From positions 1 through 5,182 of the forward strand of contig NZ_JAIVFR010000546.1 in assembly GCF_020829685.1 (NCBI RefSeq): DNA of 5,182 bases, in the 5' to 3' direction. Positions 1-5,104 of the stretch are shown in pieces. Position 1 is the first letter of the stretch. Every line of letters starts with the position of its first letter. The translations under genes were made by a program, and so were the position numbers. Under the pieces are notes generated by a model. It saw only the letters and a program-made list of their open reading frames with translations, had not been told where the DNA came from and made no database searches. This DNA comes from Nostoc sp. CHAB 5715. Its GTDB lineage: Bacteria; Cyanobacteriota; Cyanobacteriia; Cyanobacteriales; Nostocaceae.

Positions 1-19
1 TATCCCTTGGTGTTATCAA

Positions 20-79
20 GAACTTTTCCGTATAACATCCTGATTTAGAGTATTAAACGGAATTTTTCTGTATAACACC
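20..79. repeat. Two 20-bp direct repeats, 40 bp apart, upstream of the integrase stub
   Basis: Bases 20-39 and 60-79 match at 17 of 20 positions with an offset of exactly 40 bp; the shared core is TTTTCYGTATAACAYC. The second copy ends one base before the ATG of the integrase stub. A partial inverted copy, GGTGTTAT at 9-16, is the perfect reverse complement of ATAACACC at 72-79. Regularly spaced repeats in direct and inverted order next to an integrase gene resemble recombinase arm or core binding sites, but could equally be an operator. The repeats are seen directly; the role is inferred. Confidence 0.55.
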
Positions 80-80
80 G

Positions 81-407
81 ATGGAACAACGCCCAAAGAA
101 ACTGCTTGAACAAGTACAAGATGTTATTCGGCTTAAACACTATTCTTACCAAACAGAGAAGACTTACATTTACTGGATTCGACGCTATATCCTTTTTCAT
201 AATAAACGCCATCCTTCATACATGGGAAGTACCGAAATAGAAACGTTTTTAACGCATCTTGCGGTTCATGAAAATGTGGCTGCATCAACGCCAAATCAAG
301 CACTTCATGCTGTTCTAAGGAAACGATCGCCTTCTGATTTTAATGAAGGCGATCGCATCCACAATCACAGCCTTGAGTGCGATGGCGTAACGCAAGAGCG
401 TAGCTGA
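81..407 (+). pseudogene. Truncated integron-type tyrosine recombinase (N-terminal core-binding domain only)
   Basis: Residues 1-79 read as the N-terminal SAM-like core-binding domain of IntI-type tyrosine recombinases. Recognisable family signatures are PKKLLEQVQDVIRLKHYS near residue 5, Q24-T-E-K-T-Y-I-Y-W-I-R-R, F39-H-N-K-R-H-P, and I53-E-T-F-L-T-H-L-A ending in N72-Q-A-L. Full-length relatives are around 320 residues and carry the R..HxxR..H..Y catalytic domain; all of that is missing here. Family likeness stops at about base 320. The last 28 codons are simply a read-through of palindromic repeat sequence, ending at TGA 405-407. The product could at most bind DNA and could not cut or rejoin it. 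The remaining stretch is intact, with no stop or frameshift, so the truncation may be fairly recent or the fragment may be kept. No clear ribosome binding site precedes the ATG. Confidence 0.75.
324..355. repeat. HIP1-containing palindrome at the integrase breakpoint
   Basis: Arms CGATCGCCTTC (324-334) and GAAGGCGATCG (345-355) are perfect 11-bp inverted repeats around a 10-nt loop. The right arm overlaps a full HIP1 octamer at 349-356. Such palindromes are scattered through the spacers of heterocystous cyanobacteria. It begins within a few bases of where the integrase likeness ends. Confidence 0.7.
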
Positions 408-411
408 TCGT
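376..411. repeat. Imperfect dispersed cyanobacterial repeat
   Basis: The segment runs GCGATGGCGTAACGC, then AAGA, then GCGTAGCTGATCG. It forms an imperfect hairpin (ACGC 390-393 with GCGT 398-401, and weaker outer pairing GCGAT with ATCGT). The wording is like the small GC-rich repeats common in Nostoc-type spacers. It supplies the last codons and the stop of the truncated integrase reading frame. Confidence 0.45.
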
Positions 412-490
412 ACTTTTAATCAGTCATGTTAAGGATTATAAGTTCTTCTGAAACAATGTAGCGTACAGCAGGCTAACGATGCTGTTGAGC

Positions 491-506
491 CAGGGCGAAC
501 GCATCT
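491..506 (+). repeat. Left copy of 16-bp inverted repeat
   Basis: CAGGGCGAACGCATCT is the exact reverse complement of 953-968. The pair bounds 446 bp of non-coding DNA. The words GGGCGAACGC and GCGTTCGCCC are frequent in cyanobacterial dispersed repeats, so the two copies may be independent repeats rather than ends of one element. No flanking target duplication was seen. Confidence 0.6.
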
Positions 507-575
507 AAATATTGACGAAGTGGTAAGAAGAGGAAGTAGTATAGTAGTACAGATAAACTAGATAAGACATGAAGG

Positions 576-583
576 GCGATCGC
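576..583. repeat. HIP1 octamer GCGATCGC
   Basis: This is the highly iterated palindrome of cyanobacterial genomes. Further copies lie at 349-356, and at 3829-3836 and 4650-4657 inside ackA. None occurs between 584 and 3828. Confidence 0.9.
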
Positions 584-952
584 GGGCGCTCGTGAGGAAA
601 GAAATCGGACTCTTGATGGTAAAGTAATTGTCAAAGGTGAAGGTAGGAGTAAAAAATAAACAATTTCTAGCTGCAATGGATAATCAATATTTAGCTAGAT
701 TACTTTCTTTGGCTTAAATATGATTTTACAAAGCATTGAATTAGGCTGTAACTACTTTTATATTTGGGATTGCAGTCCTCTAATTAATGTTGCCCATTTA
801 CTGCTAATTGTTGATTTAAGATTACATCCTCACGGCAAACTATAAGTTTTTAATATCAGAGTTTTTACTTTGATTTACGCTCACTATTTATCTAAGTTAA
901 CTGGCTTTATTTTAGATATTTGAATTTCCTTTCCGATTTTTATTAGCAATTA

Positions 953-968
953 AGATGCGTTCGCCCTG
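953..968 (-). repeat. Right copy of 16-bp inverted repeat
   Basis: AGATGCGTTCGCCCTG is the exact reverse complement of 491-506. It is followed at once by short GC-rich palindromes: GCAGTGA 971-977 pairs with TCACTGC 983-989, and CACTGC 984-989 alternatively pairs with GCAGTG 993-998. Confidence 0.6.
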
Positions 969-1096
969 CCGCAGTGATGGACTCACTGCAACGCAGTGGC
1001 TTCAAAATCTAAAATGGTGTTATTCTTTTTCTAAAAGAAACTTGTCTTTAGGAAATCATAACTTTTTTTAGTAAAATTTTTTGAAATTATTAAGTT

Positions 1097-1130
1097 GTTT
1101 TGACTTTAGTTACTTTTTTTTAGTCAAAGC
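1097..1130. promoter_or_regulatory. Hairpin upstream of the cassette promoter
   Basis: Bases 1097-1105 can pair with 1122-1130 over 9 bp, including one G-T wobble, around a 16-nt T-rich loop. The sequence GTTTTGAC in its left arm recurs at 1138-1145, overlapping the likely -35 box. It could be an operator-like site for the cassette, or chance in AT-rich DNA. Confidence 0.25.
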
Positions 1131-1140
1131 CTTGAAAGTT

Positions 1141-1168
1141 TTGACATAACCTAAAATTATATTATATT
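1141..1168 (+). promoter_or_regulatory. Probable sigma-70-type promoter for the three-gene cassette
   Basis: There is a perfect TTGACA at 1141-1146 and TATATT at 1163-1168 (5 of 6 to TATAAT) with a 16-bp spacer. The -10 box ends 30 bp before the first gene's ATG. The surrounding DNA is very AT-rich, so chance -10 matches are easy, but the exact -35 box in the right place makes this the best candidate. Confidence 0.5.
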
Positions 1169-1198
1169 TATATTTAAATCTGAAATCTCTAAAATGTC

Positions 1199-1705
1199 AT
1201 GGTGAATAATATTCTTAACGAAAACACGGAAAGTAATGGTCAAGCTATCGAAGATGGGGAAGATAATAGTAAACTTAGCAAACCAAGTAGTAAATTTAAA
1301 ATAAAAGTTAAGAAGTTGAATGCTAAGGGAGAAGGATTCAATATTGATGATGTTATTGATGCTATTAAAACAGCAATAGTTGAAGTTGTCGAGCTAGAAA
1401 TTACCACTTGGGTTCCAGACTCCTCTACTCAGTTAGAACAACCGCAAGGTCAACAAATTGCTCAACCAGGTAATCGAATGTACACCGTAATTAATCTAAT
1501 TGATGGTGATATAAATAATGAAGTTGGTAGTCAATTTGTTGGGAGTGGCCCATATACAGAACTTCGAGAATTTCATCTAAGTCAAATCAAAGAAAGTCGG
1601 GAGATTATGCAAAAAAATATAGAAAGTTTGCAGAAGTTGTATGGATTTTTTATAGAAATTATTAAATCTCGTAAAACTTCACAACAATCGCCATCCCGTC
1701 TATAG
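1199..1705 (+). CDS. Conserved-looking hypothetical protein A of the cassette (168 aa, soluble)
   Basis: Not recognised as a named family. Residues 1-35 are polar and acidic, rich in N, E, D and S, and probably disordered. A basic strand (KFKIKVKKL, about 32-40) leads into an amphipathic helix and the motif L66-E-I-T-T-W-V. Residues 73-92 are a Gln/Pro/Ser linker. The C-terminal module runs TVINLIDGDI (D102-G-D-I), N-N-E-V, a GSGP turn, H126, then a long amphipathic helix with regularly placed I, L and F up to residue 155. No signal peptide, membrane segment or catalytic pattern is visible, so it should be cytosolic. An in-frame TAA at 1190-1192 bars an upstream start; GTG at 1202 is an alternative. 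No clear Shine-Dalgarno is seen. It is the first gene of the cassette and shares both its motifs with the next gene. Confidence 0.75.
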   Translation: MVNNILNENTESNGQAIEDGEDNSKLSKPSSKFKIKVKKLNAKGEGFNIDDVIDAIKTAIVEVVELEITTWVPDSSTQLEQPQGQQIAQPGNRMYTVINLIDGDINNEVGSQFVGSGPYTELREFHLSQIKESREIMQKNIESLQKLYGFFIEIIKSRKTSQQSPSRL

Positions 1706-1733
1706 TAGTTGATATTTATTAATAGTCACCCTA

Positions 1734-1743
1734 AAATACCTAC
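1734..1743 (+). repeat. Left flanking duplication of the MITE
   Basis: AAATACCTAC abuts the left inverted end and matches CAATACCTAC at 1914-1923 at 9 of 10 bases. This is as expected for a target-site duplication of about 9-10 bp. Confidence 0.65.
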
Positions 1744-1913
1744 CAGGGCTATTTCATTCTCATCTAGCCCGCCTCAGAATTTATTCTGAGGCTAATAGCA
1801 CTCATTCGTCTAAAGACGACTAAGAAAGGCTTTTAGTCCACTAAAGTGGACTTAAGCTATGAGCCGCGGAACTTTAGTTCTGGGCGGTTTATGTTTAGAA
1901 CGAAATAGCCCTG
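1744..1913. mobile_element. 170-bp MITE-like element with 17-bp terminal inverted repeats and four internal hairpins
   Basis: The ends CAGGGCTATTTCATTCT (1744-1760) and AGAACGAAATAGCCCTG (1897-1913) are inverted repeats matching at 16 of 17 positions. A 10-bp direct duplication (9 of 10) flanks them. The inside has no open frame. It is a string of hairpins, most with TTTA, TAAA or similar loops: 1771-1792 (9-bp stem GCCTCAGAA), 1806-1819 (TCGTC/GACGA), 1835-1852 (7-bp stem AGTCCAC) and 1864-1887 (imperfect CCGCGGAAC stem). Perfect ends, duplicated target and no gene define a non-autonomous element that would need a transposase supplied elsewhere. A duplication of about 9-10 bp is in the range produced by DDE families such as IS4, but the parent cannot be assigned here. 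In a cassette transcript it would form a strongly structured spacer between the first two genes. Confidence 0.75.
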
Positions 1914-1923
1914 CAATACCTAC
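1914..1923 (+). repeat. Right flanking duplication of the MITE
   Basis: CAATACCTAC directly follows the right inverted end and matches the left flank at 9 of 10 bases; only the first base differs. Confidence 0.65.
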
Positions 1924-1953
1924 AGGGAATGAACTTGTCCAAACCTGTAGGTA
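1917..1953. promoter_or_regulatory. 10-bp hairpin upstream of the second cassette gene
   Basis: TACCTACAGG (1917-1926) and CCTGTAGGTA (1944-1953) are perfect inverted repeats with a 17-nt loop. The hairpin ends 34 bp before the ATG at 1988. The MITE inserted into its left arm, and the duplication restored the arm. No T-tract follows, so it is not a typical terminator; it may be an operator, an mRNA processing or stability element, or another small repeat. Confidence 0.45.
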
Positions 1954-1972
1954 AATTTGCTTTAGAGAAATT

Positions 1973-1979
1973 AAGGAAG
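1973..1979 (+). promoter_or_regulatory. Ribosome binding site of the second cassette gene
   Basis: AAGGAAG lies 8 nt before the ATG at 1988 and supports that start. Confidence 0.6.
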
Positions 1980-1987
1980 TTGTTACT

Positions 1988-2815
1988 ATGTCTAATAAAA
2001 TTCAAGAACAAGCCAAAGATTTGCTAGAGAAACTAGTCTCATCTGTACATGGATTAGTCGATGATATTACAGCTTTAGAAATAAATACGATGGTTGTGGA
2101 GCAAATTACTGGCGCAAAGTTTAATGCTTGGCAAGCGTATGAAGAGATTTATTCCATAAATGACAAAGACTACTTTAATGTCAAAGGAATTCCAAATCCA
2201 GACGATTTACCAGAACCAGAAAAAACTCAAGCTCAAGAGCTACGCGAACGCTATACAAGTCTATTTTTACAACTTGAAAGAGAATATTTTTACATTCTCC
2301 TTGAACAAAGTAATAATACTAGTGAGCCAGACCCTAGGATCATACAATATCAGCAACGTCTTAAATATCAGGTGGAACATAAAGCAAATATTGTTCCAAC
2401 TGATGAGGAATACATAAAATTAGCTCGACCAATATTGCCTGCTCCAACTCCTGTTGCAGATGAAGAAGATAATAATCAAAAAAATTTGCGACAAAGGTGG
2501 CAAGAGATTGAAGAACTTTTGAATAATGATAAATTTATTCGTACTCTGCGGAAAATGTCTGAACTTAAAGCTGCACTTAATAGTGGTGAGATTACCAGTG
2601 TAGATATTGATATTATTTATGCTCAAACTGTTATGCAGTTAGATGGAGATATTATCAGCCGTTACCATAAAAAGGTATTTGAATTACCTGAGGGAGATAG
2701 AGATTTAATCCTAAAAATACATAATGAAGGGATAGTTGCTGGAGAAAAACAGTGGCGTGGAACACTAGATTTTCTGATTAATATTGTACAAAATATTGCA
2801 AAATTATCCCGATAA
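1988..2815 (+). CDS. Hypothetical protein B of the cassette (275 aa, soluble, helical)
   Basis: Not recognised as a named family. Order of parts: an N-terminal amphipathic helix (about 3-28); the motif L30-E-I-N-T-M-V-V followed by G42-A-K-F-N-A-W-Q-A-Y; a charged, probably coiled-coil stretch rich in E, Q, R and L with aromatics (about 78-130); a Pro/acidic linker (149-162); a second charged helical stretch (165-198) containing R185-T-L-R-K-M-S-E-L-K-A-A-L; and a C-terminal module T-V-M-Q-L-D219-G-D-I, then H245, then an amphipathic helix with W256 to the end. No signal peptide, membrane segment or obvious active site is present, so a cytosolic scaffold or regulatory role is the inference. 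The start is backed by AAGGAAG 8 nt upstream. The stop TAA shares its last base with the next ATG, so translation of B and C is probably coupled. The LEI-T and DGDI-to-His motifs recur in protein A. Confidence 0.85.
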   Translation: MSNKIQEQAKDLLEKLVSSVHGLVDDITALEINTMVVEQITGAKFNAWQAYEEIYSINDKDYFNVKGIPNPDDLPEPEKTQAQELRERYTSLFLQLEREYFYILLEQSNNTSEPDPRIIQYQQRLKYQVEHKANIVPTDEEYIKLARPILPAPTPVADEEDNNQKNLRQRWQEIEELLNNDKFIRTLRKMSELKAALNSGEITSVDIDIIYAQTVMQLDGDIISRYHKKVFELPEGDRDLILKIHNEGIVAGEKQWRGTLDFLINIVQNIAKLSR

Positions 2816-3786
2816 TGAACGCTTATAAAACACACACAGATTCTCAAGCTGATGTTCAACTATCTTTCTTTCTGCAAATTCCTCAAGGCACTCCTATTGA
2901 ACTTGAAATTAAGATTGAGCCAGCACAGTATACTTTTTATCTAAATTATGCAGTTTTAAAACAAATTGAGCAAGCACGAAAAATAGGTTGCTCTCTCTAT
3001 ATTCCACCAAAATTACTAGCTTATCTTTGGTACTATAACTGCTTTAGCGATAATATTTGCTTTAGTAATAATACTGTACAATACAATAAATTAGTAATTA
3101 ATAAAAAAAAGTTTCAAATTTTTGATAATACTTTTATCGTAAATTTTATTAGATTATTGTGGAGTAAAGCATTACAAAATAAATCAATATTACAGTATGG
3201 GCTTACTTTTAATTCTTATTATAAAAAAGATACATCAGCTTTAGATTTTTGGGAAGAAAAAGATATTGTTTTACAAAGCAACGTCTTATTTTATGGCGAC
3301 ATAATTCACAAAATCAGGAGTGATTTTATCCAAAATCCTGAGTGTTTAAATATTGTTTATGTGCATTATTGGCTTATTGAACAAATACTAAGCCGTCTTC
3401 GGGCGAAATTAAATCTATTAGCTTGGGAACTAGCTTCGCTGTTTCCTGCTGGTTTTGTAGCTTACAATCTCTATCTAGCAAATTGGATGCTATTAATATT
3501 TGCTTGGTTAGGATTAACTATATTATTTGCTATTACCCGTTATGTAGTTGTTAATCAACTTCAAAGGAGTACTTCTATCAACTCTAAATTTATAAATGGG
3601 TTGATATGGACGCTGATTTGTCTCATCCCTAGTGTTGTTGCTGGTGCTACTAGTAGCTTTAGTAAAGTTAATGCCTTACTATTACCGCTTTTGTCCCTTA
3701 TGACTCCAAAACTTGCAGAGTACATTTTAAGTTTTATCGGGCCGCGAGTTGGGAAATTTATCATACGTAGGTTCCTCTCATTATGA
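2815..3786 (+). CDS. Hypothetical protein C of the cassette (323 aa, C-terminal membrane domain)
   Basis: Not recognised as a named family. Residues 1-198 form a soluble domain without a signal peptide, rich in I, Y, F, N and K. Near its end lies V157-L-F-Y-G-D-I-I, then H184, matching in spacing the DGDI-to-His module of proteins A and B. Four hydrophobic segments follow: about 201-221, 223-246, 259-280 and 286-308. Basic residues before the first (RLRAKLN), between the second and third (TRY..NQLQRS..SK) and at the tail (RVGKFIIRR) suggest by the positive-inside rule that both ends and the large N-domain face the cytoplasm. No transporter, peptidase or pore signature is seen. The ATG overlaps the stop of gene B (TAATG), indicating coupled expression, perhaps as subunits of one complex that this protein anchors to a membrane. 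The codons are strongly AT-biased. Confidence 0.85.
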   Translation: MNAYKTHTDSQADVQLSFFLQIPQGTPIELEIKIEPAQYTFYLNYAVLKQIEQARKIGCSLYIPPKLLAYLWYYNCFSDNICFSNNTVQYNKLVINKKKFQIFDNTFIVNFIRLLWSKALQNKSILQYGLTFNSYYKKDTSALDFWEEKDIVLQSNVLFYGDIIHKIRSDFIQNPECLNIVYVHYWLIEQILSRLRAKLNLLAWELASLFPAGFVAYNLYLANWMLLIFAWLGLTILFAITRYVVVNQLQRSTSINSKFINGLIWTLICLIPSVVAGATSSFSKVNALLLPLLSLMTPKLAEYILSFIGPRVGKFIIRRFLSL

Positions 3787-3790
3787 GTAT

Positions 3791-5014
3791 TCATAATTCT
3801 TTATATAATAACTGCCAACATTGCCCAGCGATCGCCCAATCTTCTTGAGTATGAATAACTAATACCCTTACTGCTGAATCGGGTGTGGCAATATCCTCAT
3901 CAACAGGCTGCTGTTGATTTTTTTCAAGGTCTATTTTTAATCCCAAAAAACCAAAGGCTTCACAGGCGGCTTGGCGAATATCCGGGGAATGTTCACCTAC
4001 GCCTGCTGTGAACACTAAGGCATCTAATCCAGCCAAACTGGTAATCATTGCACCGATACCAGAACGTAGGCGATGTACGTAGATATCCCACGCCAATTGA
4101 GCGCGGGAATTACCTTGAGCGATGGCTTCTCTCACCTCACGCATATCGCTAGATACACCCGAAATTCCCTTTAACCCAGAAGCTTTATTTAATATATGAT
4201 CCAGCTTTTCGACGGAGTAATTGCAGTAACGCAACAGATAAATCAGAATTCCTGGATCAACTGAACCAGAACGACTACCCATCATTAATCCTTCTAAGGG
4301 CGTGAATCCCATTGTGGTATCAATGCTGCGACCGTTTTTAATCGCCGTCAAAGAGCAGCCATTACCAAGATGACAGGTAATTAACCGCTCAGGGGGAACA
4401 TCTCGGTCGAGAATTTGGGCAGCACGTTGAGAACAGTATTGGTGACTGATACCATGAAACCCGTAGCGACGGATTCCTTGCTCTACCCACTCATAAGGGC
4501 CGGGATAGATTGCTGCTGCATCGGGTACAGTAGCATGAAATCCGGTATCAAATACTGCTATCTGGGTGACATCTTTTAAAATTTTTTCAATTGCTTCTAT
4601 ACCTGACAAAGCGGCTGGATTATGTGCTGGAGCTAGGTTAGATAGACGAGCGATCGCCTTTTTAACATCCTCCGTAATTACCACACTATCTCGATAATCC
4701 TCTCCACCATGTACTATCCGATGCCCCACCACATCGATTTCTGACAACTGATCAATTACCTTGGTAGCACCATCACTAAGTGTATGAAGTATATAAGTGA
4801 GGTGTGCCTGTGGGGAATCACCAGAAATTGATTCTTGCAGCGTTGCACCCGTAGCAGTTTTCACCTCAATTTCTGCCACACCCCGATCTTGAGTCCAGTT
4901 GATTTTACCTTCCCAAAGGGGTTGGGGTGCTTGGGTGGGGAGAGCCTCATCTGCAATCTCATATAGACAACTCTTTTGGCTGCTCGAACCGGCATTTAGC
5001 ACCAATATCTTCAT
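3791..5014 (-). CDS. ackA: Acetate kinase
   Basis: Interconverts acetyl phosphate + ADP with acetate + ATP in the cytosol, the last step of the Pta-AckA or phosphoketolase acetate route. The 407 residues agree with the usual length of about 400. Family signatures are all present: N7 in MKILVLNAGSSS (acetate/sugar kinase/Hsc70/actin fold), GHRIVHGG with R99, AHNP 130-133, the catalytic D156 in VFDTGFH, YGFHGISH with H187, HLGNG with N218, GSRSGSVDPG with R248, FTAGVGEH 335-342 and E391 in TQEDWA. The start is set at ATG 5014-5012 because MKILVLNAGSSS is the family's N-terminus; an in-frame ATG at 5032 would add six non-conserved residues (MFLCCH). Neither has a good Shine-Dalgarno. Two HIP1 sites lie inside the gene. 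It converges on the cassette with 4 bp between stop codons. No pta or phosphoketolase gene is in the window. Confidence 0.97.
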   Translation of the reverse strand: MKILVLNAGSSSQKSCLYEIADEALPTQAPQPLWEGKINWTQDRGVAEIEVKTATGATLQESISGDSPQAHLTYILHTLSDGATKVIDQLSEIDVVGHRIVHGGEDYRDSVVITEDVKKAIARLSNLAPAHNPAALSGIEAIEKILKDVTQIAVFDTGFHATVPDAAAIYPGPYEWVEQGIRRYGFHGISHQYCSQRAAQILDRDVPPERLITCHLGNGCSLTAIKNGRSIDTTMGFTPLEGLMMGSRSGSVDPGILIYLLRYCNYSVEKLDHILNKASGLKGISGVSSDMREVREAIAQGNSRAQLAWDIYVHRLRSGIGAMITSLAGLDALVFTAGVGEHSPDIRQAACEAFGFLGLKIDLEKNQQQPVDEDIATPDSAVRVLVIHTQEDWAIAGQCWQLLYKEL

Positions 5015-5053
5015 ATGACAACATAAAAACATGACCTGCTTTGATCATGTCAT

Positions 5054-5083
5054 TAAGTACAGCATTTCATTAATTCGTAGCAA
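5054..5083 (-). promoter_or_regulatory. Possible ackA promoter
   Basis: On the minus strand, TTGCTA (5083-5078) and TACTTA (5059-5054, running on as TACTTAAT) are spaced 18 bp, with the -10 box about 40 bp before the chosen start. The matches are partial and the call is tentative. Confidence 0.3.
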
Positions 5084-5104
5084 ATTAAATTTGGCAATAC
5101 CCTG

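Larger units (their letters stand above)
408..1198. other. Long non-coding, repeat-strewn spacer
   Basis: No convincing gene was found on either strand in these roughly 790 bases. The stretch holds a small hairpin (ACAGCA 465-470 with TGCTGT 480-485), a HIP1 octamer (576-583), and a 16-bp inverted pair at 491-506 and 953-968. It also holds overlapping GCAGTGA/TCACTGC and CACTGC/GCAGTG palindromes at 971-998, and an AT-rich tail with a probable promoter at 1141-1168. The stretch 600-950 is AT-rich with stops in all frames and shows nothing recognisable. It may be the eroded remains of the rest of the integrase-bearing element. Confidence 0.6.

Noticed and set aside
473..676. Open frame of 67 codons on the minus strand, leucine- and serine-rich
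   Set aside because: It lies across dispersed repeats and a HIP1 site, has no ribosome binding site and no family likeness; its composition looks like chance reading of spacer DNA.
408..1198. Remains of the integrase catalytic domain in the spacer
   Set aside because: No HxxR, LGH or terminal Tyr context could be read in any frame; if remnants exist they are beyond recognition by eye.
1771..1887. String of hairpins as a terminator or structured small RNA
   Set aside because: No T-tract follows any stem, and the hairpins lie wholly between inverted ends with a target duplication, so a mobile element explains them better.
2160..2417. Plus-strand open frame of 85 codons inside gene B
   Set aside because: It is fully covered by the better-supported frame of gene B, which has a ribosome binding site and a coupled neighbour.
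2420..2859. Two minus-strand open frames of 65-68 codons opposite gene B
   Set aside because: Antisense shadows of AT-rich coding DNA, with no start signals or recognisable protein features.
3561..3794. Minus-strand open frame of 77 codons opposite the end of gene C
   Set aside because: Antisense to the membrane segments of gene C; no likeness to any family and no start signal.
5015..5032. Upstream ATG for acetate kinase adding MFLCCH
   Set aside because: The family begins at MKILVLNAGSSS or equivalent; the extra residues are not conserved, and the AGG before this ATG is only 2 nt away, too close to act as a ribosome binding site.
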